From the NCBI GenBank assembly GCA_050331575.1, contig JBHJGS010000070.1, forward strand, positions 1-22,109: DNA of 22,109 bases. Reading direction: 5' to 3'. Shown here one piece after another: positions 1 to 8,991 of the stretch. Source of the stretch: JBHJGS01 sp050331575 (GTDB lineage: Bacteria > Pseudomonadota > Alphaproteobacteria > Sphingomonadales > Rhodothalassiaceae). How positions within the stretch are numbered: the first letter of the stretch is position 1; each line of letters starts with the position of its first letter. Made by a program: the position numbers and the translations under genes. Under the pieces are notes generated by a model that was not told the DNA's origin, did no database searches, and saw nothing but the letters and a program-made list of their open reading frames with translations.

Positions 1-62
1 GAATATTGTGGAGGCGCTTTGCCAGGAAACCCGCGGATGGTGGGGGCCAGTGCGCGCATAAG

Positions 63-207
63 ATGTTATCGGGCAACGGCTTGACTTATGACATTACGGC
101 CCCATCGGTGTTTGAGGGGCCGTCAGGGGTCTTGGCCACGACCCCTGACGGCCCATCATCCACCGATGGGCCGGAAATGTCATAAGACAAGCGTTGCCCG
201 ATCGCAT
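63..207. repeat. Long imperfect inverted repeat (about 145 bp hairpin)
   Basis: The two arms, 63-131 and 140-207, are near reverse complements around an 8-base loop (132-139). Exact paired blocks are 117-131 with 140-154 (15 bp), 101-110 with 161-170 (10 bp), 85-95 with 176-186 (11 bp), 81-83 with 188-190, 68-78 with 192-202 (11 bp) and 63-65 with 205-207. Roughly 56 of 69 positions per arm pair. This is far longer than an ordinary intrinsic terminator and has no T tract. It could be a mobile palindromic repeat (MITE-like), a structured RNA or a cruciform site. The pairing is directly visible; the role is unknown. Confidence 0.85.
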
Positions 208-283
208 TGGCTCAGCTTTGGCGATCAATGAGGCCGGAAACAACACTCTAAGCCTATGACTCCTAGAGTCTTTTCTCGGCCAA

Positions 284-306
284 ACCGACTCTGGAAGTGA
301 GTCGGT
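284..306 (-). terminator. Hairpin downstream of the DUF502 gene
   Basis: ACCGACTC (284-291) and GAGTCGGT (299-306) form a perfect 8-bp stem with a 7-base loop. Read on the minus strand, the stem is followed by TTT and lies about 50 bases past the stop codon of the DUF502 gene, where an intrinsic terminator is expected. The T run is short, so termination may be weak. A smaller 5-bp stem, GACTC-CTA-GAGTC (258-270), followed by TTTT on the plus strand, could terminate transcription entering from the left. Confidence 0.45.
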
Positions 307-355
307 CGACGCCGGTTTCGCGTCCATCTGCGGACCTGCGGCTGTGCCTTCGCGC

Positions 356-1045
356 TTATCGCTGTGTCACATCCTGGCCGTTCGACTCTCCGACACGGCG
401 GCGATTTTTGCGGTTCAGGCGGGAGGCAAGATCGTCGGGATCGTCACTGGGGGCGACCAGGCCGGCGGAGATGATATATTTCACCGCCTCCTCCACGGTC
501 ATGTCCAGGAAGATGCAGTCCTGCCGCGGCACGAACAGCAGATAGCCCGAGGTCGGGTTGGGCGTGGTCGGCAGGAACACGTTCAGCGTTTCTTCGCTGG
601 TCTTGTCCTGGATCTCGCCCTTGGCCGGCGTTGACACGAAGGCCAGCGCCCACAGCCCCTTGCGGGGATATTCCACCAGCACCACGCTGCGAAAGGTGTC
701 GCTGTGCTGGGCCATGATCGTCTCGGCGATCTGCTTCAAGGTGGAATAGACCGAGCGGATGATCGGCGTGCCGTGCAGCACCCGCTCGCCCATGCGAATG
801 ATGGTGCGGCCGGCGAAATTTGCCGCCAGCGCGCCGACCAGGGTCAATGCCGCCACCATGATCAGCACGCCCAGGCCGGGGATGGAGAAGGCGAGATAGG
901 TTTCCGGATTATAGCGGGGCGGCAGATTGCGCACGACGATCTCGTCCACCGTGTCGATGAACAGCCAGGTCAGATAGACCGTGATCAGGATCGGCGCGGA
1001 GACGACCAGGCCGGTGAGGAAATAGGCACGAAGGCGGTCGAACAT
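356..1045 (-). CDS. DUF502 family membrane protein
   Basis: Integral membrane protein of the DUF502 family, common in alphaproteobacteria and of unknown biochemical function. Two hydrophobic segments are visible near the N-terminus: one around FLTGLVVSAPILITVYLTWL and a second around the GLGVLIMVAALTLVGALA stretch. They flank the family-typical short loop that contains RYNPETY. The C-terminal half is soluble and includes VVLVEYPRKGLWALAFV and PTTPNPTSGYLL, both typical of the family. I chose the ATG at 1045 because it begins MFDRLRAYFLTG, as homologues do; a TTG start at 1072 would add nine residues and has no better ribosome site. It diverges from the Sel1-repeat gene. Family assignment is firm; function is not known. 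Confidence 0.85.
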   Translation of the reverse strand: MFDRLRAYFLTGLVVSAPILITVYLTWLFIDTVDEIVVRNLPPRYNPETYLAFSIPGLGVLIMVAALTLVGALAANFAGRTIIRMGERVLHGTPIIRSVYSTLKQIAETIMAQHSDTFRSVVLVEYPRKGLWALAFVSTPAKGEIQDKTSEETLNVFLPTTPNPTSGYLLFVPRQDCIFLDMTVEEAVKYIISAGLVAPSDDPDDLASRLNRKNRRRVGESNGQDVTQR

Positions 1046-1113
1046 AGGACGGCGAACACTCCGAAACGACAAAAGCGGACCGCTTTACGGGCGGGTCCCG
1101 TGTCATTTAGGAC

Positions 1114-1130
1114 CCTTCCGCGACGGAAGG
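1114..1130 (+). promoter_or_regulatory. Hairpin covering part of the Sel1-gene ribosome site
   Basis: CCTTCCG (1114-1120), CGA loop, CGGAAGG (1124-1130) form a perfect 7-bp stem ending nine bases before the ATG at 1140. The 3' arm contains one of two purine-rich ribosome-binding motifs (GGAAGG then AAGG, 1125-1134). The stem would hide the first and leave the second exposed. Possible translational damping; low certainty. Confidence 0.35.
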
Positions 1131-1139
1131 AAGGTTGCG

Positions 1140-1640
1140 ATGACACTTGCAGGCTTGAATCTGGCGGCCGCCGCGATGTGGCTGCTGCTTGGCGCCAGCG
1201 ATTTGGCGCCGCTTTATGACCGCGCCATGGCTGCCTATGAAGCGGCGCGCTGGCACGAGGCGCTGCCACTGTTGCGGGATCTGTCGGCCCGGGGGCATGC
1301 CGGTGCTGCGACCCGCTTGGGCATCATGCATTATCGCGGCGAGGGTGTGCCGGCGGATCCGTCCAAAGCCGCCCTGTGGTTCTTCAAGGCGGCCCGGCGC
1401 GGCCAAGCCGACGCGCAGCTGGCCTTCGGCGCGTTGAATTGGCACGGCACCGGCGTGGCCAAGGATCCGGAACAGGCGCTGCACTGGCTGATCCTGGCGC
1501 AGCGAAGCGGCGACGCCGCGGTGCGCGCTGAGGCGGAGCGCCTGGCCGCGGCGGTGCGTGCAGACCTGGATGCCGCGGCAATCGGCCGGGTCTTGCAGCA
1601 GGTGGAGCGGTTTCAGCCGGTCCCGCGCGCCGATCCTTAA
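1140..1640 (+). CDS. Sel1-like repeat protein
   Basis: A 166-residue protein with two Sel1-like (tetratricopeptide-related) repeats. The first runs at about residues 53-88 (GAATRLGIMHYRGEGVP, DPSKAALWFFKAA) and the second at about 89-124 (AQLAFGALNWHGTGVAKDPE, QALHWLILAQRSG). Such repeats form an alpha-solenoid used for protein-protein contacts. Residues 3-19 are hydrophobic and could be a signal peptide or anchor, which would place it in the periplasm or at the membrane. The start is supported by a strong GGAAGGAAGG site five bases before the ATG. Its stop overlaps the fliP stop by three bases in a tail-to-tail arrangement. The partner and role are unknown; a link to flagella is only positional. 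Confidence 0.8.
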   Translation: MTLAGLNLAAAAMWLLLGASDLAPLYDRAMAAYEAARWHEALPLLRDLSARGHAGAATRLGIMHYRGEGVPADPSKAALWFFKAARRGQADAQLAFGALNWHGTGVAKDPEQALHWLILAQRSGDAAVRAEAERLAAAVRADLDAAAIGRVLQQVERFQPVPRADP

Positions 1641-2380
1641 GGCAATCCGCTGTCAAATCCCTCGATCAGATTGCCGGCCAAAAGGGTCCAGCCGTCGACC
1701 AGCACGAAAAAGATCAGCTTGAATGGCAGCGAGATCAGGATCGGCGGCAGCATCATCATGCCCATGCTCATCAGAATCGACGCGACGACCAGATCGATCA
1801 CGATGAACGGGACATAGAGCAGAAAGGCGATCTCAAAGGCGCGCCGCAACTCCGAGATCAGAAAGGCCGGCACCAACACCTGGACCCCGACGTCCTCCGG
1901 CGTTGCCGGCCGCTCGCCGCCTTGCACGTTCAAGAACAGCGCCAGGTCGCGCTCGCGCACATTGGCCAGCATGAACCGCTTCATCGGCTCAAGCGACCGC
2001 CGAATGCCCTCCGCGGCATCGATGCGCTCGTCGATCAGCGGTTCGATCCCTTGCTGATAGGATTGCTCCAGCGCCGGCCACATGATGAAGCCGGTCAGAA
2101 ACAGCGCCAAGGCGATCAGCACCACATTGGGCGGGGTCGACTGGGTGCCCAGCGCGCTCCGCAAGATCGACAGAACCACGACGATCCGGGTAAAGCTGGT
2201 CATGGTCAGGAGGATCGACGGCGCCAGCGAAATCACCGTGATCAACAGCAAGAGTTGGATCACCCGGCCGGTCAGCGTGCCTTCCGCACCCAGATCGACA
2301 GACAATTCCTGGCCCAGCGCGGGGGTGCTGGCCAGGGCGGCGGCTAGCACGGCCAGGAAAAACCAAAGCCAGCGGGTCAT
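1637..2380 (-). CDS. fliP: Flagellar export gate protein FliP
   Basis: FliP forms the core of the flagellar type III export gate in the inner membrane, as a pentamer with FliQ and FliR. The 247-residue product has an N-terminal signal peptide (about residues 1-23, ending ALGQ), as FliP usually does. Family hallmarks follow: SLAPSILLTMTSFTRIVVVLSILR, ALGTQSTPPNVVLIALALFLT, the conserved large loop and a C-terminal hydrophobic region with MGMMMLPPILISLPFKL and FVLVDGW. Length is normal for the family. The ATG overlaps the fliO stop by 4 bp (ATGA), implying translational coupling in the flhX-fliO-fliP operon. Identification is certain. Confidence 0.98.
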   Translation of the reverse strand: MTRWLWFFLAVLAAALASTPALGQELSVDLGAEGTLTGRVIQLLLLITVISLAPSILLTMTSFTRIVVVLSILRSALGTQSTPPNVVLIALALFLTGFIMWPALEQSYQQGIEPLIDERIDAAEGIRRSLEPMKRFMLANVRERDLALFLNVQGGERPATPEDVGVQVLVPAFLISELRRAFEIAFLLYVPFIVIDLVVASILMSMGMMMLPPILISLPFKLIFFVLVDGWTLLAGNLIEGFDSGLP

Positions 2381-2676
2381 GAGGCCTCCGGACGGTCTGG
2401 GTCGGCTCGCCGTGGCATGCTGCGCACGATCAGGTCCTTATGCGGTCCCAGAAGCAAGAGATGGTCCATGTCGTCGCAGCGGACCACGACCAGGCGCCGG
2501 CGCGGATCCAGCATCAGGCTGTCAGCCAGGCTGAGCCGCCGCTCGCCCTGACCGCGGCGCAGCGCAATGCCGAGATTGCCAGCGCCCAAGCGGCGGATGA
2601 TCCAGTACAGGCCAAGCATCAAGCCCAGCACGAATAACAGGGCCAGCAAGGCGTTGAAGATATCCAAGACGGTCAC
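2377..2676 (-). CDS. fliO: Flagellar biosynthesis protein FliO
   Basis: A 99-residue FliO, the small membrane protein that helps assemble the FliP ring. One transmembrane segment (about residues 7-28, ALLALLFVLGLMLGLYWIIR) is followed by the cytoplasmic FliO domain with ERRLSLADSLMLDPRRRLVVVRCDDMDHLLLLG, matching the conserved 'L.DPRRRL.L' core. The start is a GTG at 2676 that overlaps the stop of the upstream FlhX gene (GTGA). A longer in-frame extension upstream is out of frame with the real FlhX gene and is not coding. The stop overlaps the fliP ATG. Sequence conservation in FliO is weak in general, but position and architecture make the call solid. Confidence 0.88.
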   Translation of the reverse strand: MTVLDIFNALLALLFVLGLMLGLYWIIRRLGAGNLGIALRRGQGERRLSLADSLMLDPRRRLVVVRCDDMDHLLLLGPHKDLIVRSMPRRADPDRPEAS

Positions 2677-2957
2677 CGCGCAGCCTCCTGGTCGGCGCGA
2701 TAGACATAGCTCAGGATTTCGCTGACCGCGTCCACCGCCTCCAAAGGGATCGGGCTGTCGACCTCGAACGCGGCGAGAATGTCGGTCAAGGCAGCGTCCT
2801 GGCGCACCTTCACGCCATGGGCGAAGGCGATGGCCAGAATCTTCTCCGCCACATGACCATGGCCCTTGGCGGTCAAGCGCGGTCGGTCCGGGGCGTCCTT
2901 CAGCGCGACGGCGGCGGGTCGCCGGCCCGCTTGGCGATCTTGGCCTGAACTTTGCAT
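2673..2957 (-). CDS. FlhX (FlhB C-terminal-domain homologue)
   Basis: A 94-residue cytoplasmic protein that resembles only the C-terminal cytoplasmic part of FlhB, the export-substrate switch. After a variable N-terminus it has PAAVALKDAP, then KGHGHVAEKILAIAFAHGVK, VRQDAALTDILAAFEVDSPI and PLEAVDAVSEILSYVYR, which line up with the region following the NPTH cleavage site of full-length FlhB (compare KGVDAVALRIREVAEAHDVP in the flhB product of this window). Stand-alone copies of this type are known as FlhX or FhlB and can substitute for the cleaved FlhB fragment in some species. The NPTH motif itself is absent. It is first in the flhX-fliO-fliP operon and overlaps fliO by 4 bp. Confidence 0.88.
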   Translation of the reverse strand: MQSSGQDRQAGRRPAAVALKDAPDRPRLTAKGHGHVAEKILAIAFAHGVKVRQDAALTDILAAFEVDSPIPLEAVDAVSEILSYVYRADQEAAR

Positions 2958-2968
2958 ACGTACATCCG

Positions 2969-2984
2969 TGCCATGGCGGTGCCA
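2969..2984 (-). promoter_or_regulatory. Candidate sigma-54 promoter for flhX-fliO-fliP
   Basis: Read on the minus strand the sequence is TGGCACCGCCATGGCA. It has the invariant GG and GC dinucleotides separated by ten bases and a perfect TGGCAC -24 element; the -12 element is TGGCA instead of TTGCA. Flagellar genes in many alphaproteobacteria use sigma-54. The predicted transcript start would fall at about 2958, essentially at the ATG of flhX (2957), so the message would be nearly leaderless, which argues for caution. Confidence 0.4.
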
Positions 2985-3018
2985 GAAGGTTTTGCCGGGC
3001 CATTAATGAGGCGGGAAA

Positions 3019-3037
3019 GCTTTACGACTTGTAAAGC
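3019..3037. promoter_or_regulatory. Perfect dyad upstream of flgB
   Basis: GCTTTAC (3019-3025), five-base spacer, GTAAAGC (3031-3037) make a perfect 7-bp inverted repeat in the 121-bp gap between the divergent flagellar operons, 41 bases before the flgB start. It has no following T tract, so an operator for a dimeric regulator is more likely than a terminator. I do not recognise the motif and no clear sigma-54 or sigma-28 promoter is visible beside it on the plus strand. Confidence 0.4.
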
Positions 3038-3078
3038 ACGTTCGCGTAGCACGGAACTTAGAAAGAAGGACCGTTAGG

Positions 3079-3513
3079 ATGGACTTCGCAAAAACACCCC
3101 TGCTGCAGGCGATCACCAGCCGGATGCACTGGCTGACCCAGAACCAAGAGGTTCTGTCCCAGAACATCTCTAATGCCGACACGCCGGGATATACCGCGCG
3201 CGGCTTGAAGGAACAGGATTTCCGCCAGGTTCTGGCCGCCACCGGTGCGGATGGCAAGCAGGTGCCGGGTCCGGCGCCGGTGCGCCTGGCCTCGGCAAGC
3301 AGCATGCATATACCGCAAGGGGGATACGGGTCCGGCGGGTTTGATATGGGCGACAGCCCGGTGTTTGAGGAAACCCGCGACGGCAACACGGTGGTTCTGG
3401 AGGATGAATTGATCAAGGTCGGCCAGAACCAGTTGGACTACGGGCTGATGACCAGTCTGTACCGCAAGCATCAGGGCATGCTGCGCATGGCACTGGGCAA
3501 AACTGAACGCTAG
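3079..3513 (+). CDS. flgB: Flagellar basal-body rod protein FlgB
   Basis: FlgB is the proximal rod subunit of the flagellar basal body and is exported by the type III gate. The 144-residue product carries the rod/hook signature near the N-terminus (QNQEVLSQNISNADTPGY), where the asparagine-rich motif mediates subunit contact, and a helical C-terminus (QNQLDYGLMTSLYRKHQGML) typical of FlgB. Length matches the family. A good ribosome site (AGAAGGA) lies eight bases before the ATG. It opens the plus-strand flagellar operon, with flgC 35 bases downstream. Confidence 0.97.
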   Translation: MDFAKTPLLQAITSRMHWLTQNQEVLSQNISNADTPGYTARGLKEQDFRQVLAATGADGKQVPGPAPVRLASASSMHIPQGGYGSGGFDMGDSPVFEETRDGNTVVLEDELIKVGQNQLDYGLMTSLYRKHQGMLRMALGKTER

Positions 3514-3548
3514 GCAAAAATTGCTGGGTCAGGGGTAGGAGACGAGAC

Positions 3549-3956
3549 ATGGATATCGCCAAGAGCTTGATGGTGTCGGCGGCCGGGTTGAAAGCCCAGT
3601 CCTCGCGCATGCGGGTGATTGCGGAGAATATGGCCAATGCCGACAGCACCGCGCTGGAGCCCGGCGGCCAGCCTTACCGCCGCAAGGTCGTGACGTTCCG
3701 GAACGAGTTGGACCGCGACATGGGGGTCAATCTCGTCGGCATCAACAAGGTCGATACCGACCGCAGCGAGTTCGGGCGCCGCTACGAACCGGGCCATCCC
3801 GCCGCGGACGAGCAGGGCTATGTGCTGACCACCAATGTGCGCGGGCTGATCGAGACCATGGACATGCGCCAGGCGCAGCGCAGCTATCAAGCCAATCTGA
3901 ACACCATGGAAGCGACCAAGCGCCTGGCCACCGCCACCGTCGAACTGCTGCGCTGA
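3549..3956 (+). CDS. flgC: Flagellar basal-body rod protein FlgC
   Basis: FlgC is another proximal rod subunit. The 135-residue product has the N-terminal rod motif SSRMRVIAENMANADSTALE, the mid-protein GHPAADEQGYVLTTNV, typical of FlgC, and the C-terminal coiled-coil segment RQAQRSYQANLNTMEATKRL. A GTAGGAG ribosome site precedes the ATG. The fliE ribosome site begins within the flgC stop, showing tight operon packing. Confidence 0.98.
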   Translation: MDIAKSLMVSAAGLKAQSSRMRVIAENMANADSTALEPGGQPYRRKVVTFRNELDRDMGVNLVGINKVDTDRSEFGRRYEPGHPAADEQGYVLTTNVRGLIETMDMRQAQRSYQANLNTMEATKRLATATVELLR

Positions 3957-3966
3957 GGAGCCGGTC

Positions 3967-4302
3967 ATGGATGTGCGCAATATCGACGCCAACCAGGCAT
4001 ATGCCGCCGCGCTGACCCGCGGCGCCCAAGGCCAGCCCGCCGCTGGCGCCGGTGCAGAGCAGGCCGCGTCCAATCCCGCGTTCGGCAGCGCCTTTTCCAA
4101 TCTCGTCAATGGCATGGTCGGTCAGGTCGAACAAAGCACCGCCTCAGCAGAGGCGGTGTCGGCTCAGGCGGTCGCGGGCCAGGCCGGCTTGGTCGATGTG
4201 GTCACGGCGATGAACAATGCTGAAATGGTGCTGGAAACCGTGACGACCGTGCGCGATCGTGTGGTCCGCGCTTATGAAGAAATCATGCGGATGCCCATCT
4301 AG
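3967..4302 (+). CDS. fliE: Flagellar hook-basal body protein FliE
   Basis: FliE joins the MS ring/export gate to the rod. The 111-residue protein has an Ala/Gly/Gln-rich, poorly conserved N-terminal half, and the conserved C-terminal half with VDVVTAMNNAEMVLETVTTV followed by RDRVVRAYEEIMRMPI, a near-perfect FliE ending. A GAGGAG ribosome site that overlaps the flgC stop lies six bases before the ATG. It sits between flgC and fliQ as in many alphaproteobacteria. Confidence 0.97.
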   Translation: MDVRNIDANQAYAAALTRGAQGQPAAGAGAEQAASNPAFGSAFSNLVNGMVGQVEQSTASAEAVSAQAVAGQAGLVDVVTAMNNAEMVLETVTTVRDRVVRAYEEIMRMPI

Positions 4303-4326
4303 GGTTGAAGCCCTCCCCCGAACTGT

Positions 4327-4342
4327 TGGTATGCGCCGTGCC
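4327..4342 (+). promoter_or_regulatory. Weak sigma-54-like element before fliQ
   Basis: TGGTATGCGCCGTGCC contains GG and GC spaced by ten bases, with eight of the consensus positions matched. The implied transcript start (about 4353) is three bases before the TTG proposed for fliQ. Such matches are not rare in GC-rich DNA, so this is only a hint that fliQ-fliR-flhB might have an internal promoter. Confidence 0.2.
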
Positions 4343-4355
4343 CCGCCTTTTGCTT

Positions 4356-4619
4356 TTGACCGGCGCTGAGACCTTGGATGTGGCGCGCGACGCGCTGACC
4401 GTCCTGTTGCTCGTTGCCGGCCCGATCATGATGATCGGCTTGGTGATCGGACTGATCATCGCCTTCTTTCAGGCGTTGACGCAGATTCAGGAAATCACGC
4501 TCACCTTTGTGCCCAAAATCGTGGCGGTGTTCGCCGGATTGCTGTTTCTGCTGCCGTTTATCGGTCGGCAGATGGGCGGGCTGATGGCGCGGCTGATGGA
4601 CGTGATGGTCAGCGGCTGA
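4356..4619 (+). CDS. fliQ: Flagellar export gate protein FliQ
   Basis: FliQ is a two-helix inner-membrane component of the export gate. The sequence shows TLDVARDALTVLLLVAGPIM, then the conserved IIAFFQALTQIQEITLTFVP and a second hydrophobic helix (KIVAVFAGLLFLLPF). The frame is open back to a TTG at 4305 (104 residues), but homologues begin close to 'MTEADVLDIARDAL', which matches the TTG at 4356 and gives the usual length of 87 residues. No start candidate has a strong ribosome site; GTG 4338 and TTG 4305 remain possible. The identity is certain, the start is not. The next gene fliR begins two bases after the stop. Confidence 0.93.
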   Translation: MTGAETLDVARDALTVLLLVAGPIMMIGLVIGLIIAFFQALTQIQEITLTFVPKIVAVFAGLLFLLPFIGRQMGGLMARLMDVMVSG

Positions 4620-4621
4620 GC

Positions 4622-5380
4622 ATGATCGAATCGTTTCTCGGTCAGGAGGTCTTCGCGTTCTTGATCCTGTTTCTGCGGGTCGCCGCCTTGTTCGCCCTGG
4701 CCCCGGCGATCGGCGAACGCTCGATCCCGATTCCGGCCCGGCTGGTTGCGGCCTTGTCGATCGCCTTGGTGATGCTGCCGGTGATGGCGGACCGTGTGCC
4801 GGCCATGCCCCAAAGCATGCTTGGGCTGGCCGGGCTCATCGTCGGGGAAATCACCATCGGCATCTTGTTGGCGGTGGTCGGCCAGCTGATCCAGGCGGCC
4901 CTGCATACCGCCGGCACCATTGTCGGCTTCACCGTCGGCTTGGCATTTGCACAGCAGTTCGATCCGTTCCAGGGCACGCAATCGGCGATCACGTCCAGCT
5001 TCTTTACCATTATGGGCGTGGCGCTGATCTTCATCACCGATTTGCACCTGGTGATGTTGGAAGCCTTGTTCGACAGCTATCTCCTGTTTCCCGCCGGCGA
5101 CCCCTTACCGGTCGGCGACATGACCCAGATCGTTGTGGAAACGGTCGGCGCGGGCTTCTCCCTGGGCCTGCGCCTGGCCTCGCCGTTCATCGTGTTTGGG
5201 CTGGTCTTTTATGCCGGTCTGGGTGTGACGGCCCGCCTGATCCCCACCTTGCAGGTGTTTTTCGTCGCCCTGCCGGTCAATATTTTTGCCGGTTTTCTTA
5301 TCTTGCTGATTGCGCTCCCGGGCATCATGATGGCTTTTTTAACCGCCTTCGAGGATAGTTTCGCGCGGTTCATCCGCTAA
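4622..5380 (+). CDS. fliR: Flagellar export gate protein FliR
   Basis: FliR is the single-copy subunit that completes the FliP5-FliQ4-FliR1 export gate. The 252-residue, very hydrophobic protein shows FLRVAALFALAPAIGERSIP, the conserved GEITIGILLAVVGQLIQAAL, and QQFDPFQGTQSAITSSFFTI, where FliR usually reads 'D P ..g..s..l..f', then a C-terminal NIFAGFLILLIALP. About six transmembrane segments can be counted. The start is two bases past the fliQ stop and has only a weak ribosome site, so it probably relies on coupling. Confidence 0.97.
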   Translation: MIESFLGQEVFAFLILFLRVAALFALAPAIGERSIPIPARLVAALSIALVMLPVMADRVPAMPQSMLGLAGLIVGEITIGILLAVVGQLIQAALHTAGTIVGFTVGLAFAQQFDPFQGTQSAITSSFFTIMGVALIFITDLHLVMLEALFDSYLLFPAGDPLPVGDMTQIVVETVGAGFSLGLRLASPFIVFGLVFYAGLGVTARLIPTLQVFFVALPVNIFAGFLILLIALPGIMMAFLTAFEDSFARFIR

Positions 5381-5397
5381 GCCGGTCAGAGGGCACA

Positions 5398-6494
5398 ATG
5401 GCCGATCAGGACAAAGCCTCGAAAACCGAAGAGGCGACGCCGCGGCGGCTGGCCGAAGCGGCCAATAAGGGGGACGTCCCGCGCAGCCAGGAGGTGCGCA
5501 GCTGGTTTGTGCTGGCCACCGCAGCCTTGCTGCTGGTGAGCTTGGGCCGATGGACCGGGACCCTCTTGAAGGAAGAATTGGCGGGCTTTCTGGTTAACAG
5601 CGCGCAAATCGAATTGACCCCCGGCGGCATCATGCAAGCGTTGCAAGCGCTGGGCTGGGATCTGTTGAAGATTCTGGCACTGCCGTTGGGGGCCTTCGTC
5701 ATCGCCGCGATCGCCTCCACCGTGGTGCAGTATAAGCCCAGCTTCACGTTTGAGAAGATCAAGCCGGACTTGAAAAAGGTGTCGCCGCTGAAAGGGCTGC
5801 AGCGGTTGTTTTCGGCCAATACCGCCGTCGAATTCGGCAAGACCCTGTTCAAGCTGATCGTGGTGTTCGGCGCCATTGTCTTGGTGGTCTGGCCTGATCG
5901 TGCCTTGTTGCCCCAGATGATGGTCTCTTCCGTTTCCCAAATTGTCGAGACGCTTTTCTACCTGCTGACCAAGATCCTGCTCACAGCAGTCGCGATCCTC
6001 ACCGTGATCGCTTTCGCCGACCTTGCCTGGCAGCGCCGCCAACACAAGGAAAAGCTGAAAATGACCAAGCAGGAGGTCAAGGACGAGCACAAGCAGATGG
6101 AAGGCGACCCACATGTGCGCCAGCGGCTGCGCCAAATCCGCATGGAACGGGCGCGCCGGCGCATGATGGCGCAGGTGCCCAAGGCCGATGTCGTGATCAC
6201 CAACCCGACGCACTATGCCGTGGCGCTGCAATATGATCATGGCCGCATGAATGCACCCTTGCTGGTCGCCAAGGGGGTTGACGCTGTGGCCCTGCGCATA
6301 CGCGAGGTCGCCGAGGCCCATGATGTGCCGTTGGTGGAAAACCCGCCGGTCGCGCGTGCGCTGCATGCCAGCTGTGAGCTAGACGAGGAAATTCAGCCGG
6401 AGCACTATAAGGCCGTGGCCGAAATCATTGGCTATGTCATGCGCTTGCGCCGCGGCGTTCAGGTCCAGGCCCGTGCCGCGAGCGGAGCCCGCCG

Positions 6495-6498
<4 letters not shown>
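5398..6498 (+). CDS. flhB: Flagellar export switch protein FlhB
   Basis: FlhB sits beside the gate and switches export from rod/hook to filament substrates after autocleavage. The 366-residue protein begins with the typical KTEEATPRRLAEAANKGDVP and has four transmembrane segments within about residues 30-215. The linker KMTKQEVKDEHKQMEGDP follows, then the autocleavage motif NPTH at residues 269-272, and the cytoplasmic domain with HYAVALQYDHGRMNAPLLVA. All catalytic features are present, so it should be fully functional despite the separate FlhX protein in this window. A ribosome site (AGAGGG) precedes the ATG. Its stop overlaps the cckA start (GTGA). Confidence 0.98.
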
Positions 6499-8873
<2,375 letters not shown>

Positions 8874-8888
8874 AGCGGCTCTGCAGCG

Positions 8889-8940
8889 GAACAAAGCGTG
8901 TCTTAAGCCGCTTGCTGTATCAGAACAAATCATGTACAAG
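8889..8940 (+). promoter_or_regulatory. recA promoter with two LexA-like repeats
   Basis: GAACAAAGCGTGTCT (8889-8903) and GAACAAATCATGTAC (8923-8937) are two direct copies starting 34 bp apart, identical at 11 of 15 positions. Each fits the alphaproteobacterial SOS box (GAAC-N7-GAAC or its complement) with changes in the second half: GAAC-N7-GTCT and GAAC-N7-GTAC. The second copy lies inside a plausible sigma-70 promoter, TTGCTG (8912-8917), 17 bp, TACAAG (8935-8940), where LexA would block polymerase. An 8-bp inverted repeat, AAGCGGCT (8873-8880) with AGCCGCTT (8906-8913), spans the end of cckA and might act as a weak terminator. Confidence 0.45.
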
Positions 8941-8991
8941 GAAAGCCGTTGCACAGTCCCGACCAGCTTTTCTAGAAGGAGGCGCACGGCC

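Larger units (their letters stand above)
1..355. other. Gene-poor left edge with hairpins
   Basis: No reading frame here looks like a real protein. Frame 2 is open from the window edge to a TAA at 59-61 and could be the last 19 codons of a gene lying upstream, ending in GWWGPVRA, but this is too short to identify. The rest is dominated by a long inverted repeat (63-207) and by two short stems at 258-270 and 284-306. The open frame on the minus strand at 94-327 runs through the inverted repeat and has no recognisable protein features, so I treat it as a shadow. Confidence 0.5.

Noticed and set aside
94..327. 77-codon minus-strand open frame at the left edge
   Set aside because: It runs through the long inverted repeat, has no domain signature and no good ribosome site; the frame is best explained by high GC content.
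2677..3003. N-terminal extension of fliO to an ATG at 3003
   Set aside because: The extension overlaps the whole FlhX gene in another frame, has low-complexity Arg/Gly-rich sequence, and FliO homologues start near the GTG at 2676.
8932..8991. 20-residue N-terminal extension of RecA
   Set aside because: It covers the predicted promoter -10 and LexA-like box, and the ATG at 8992 has a far better ribosome site and matches RecA length.
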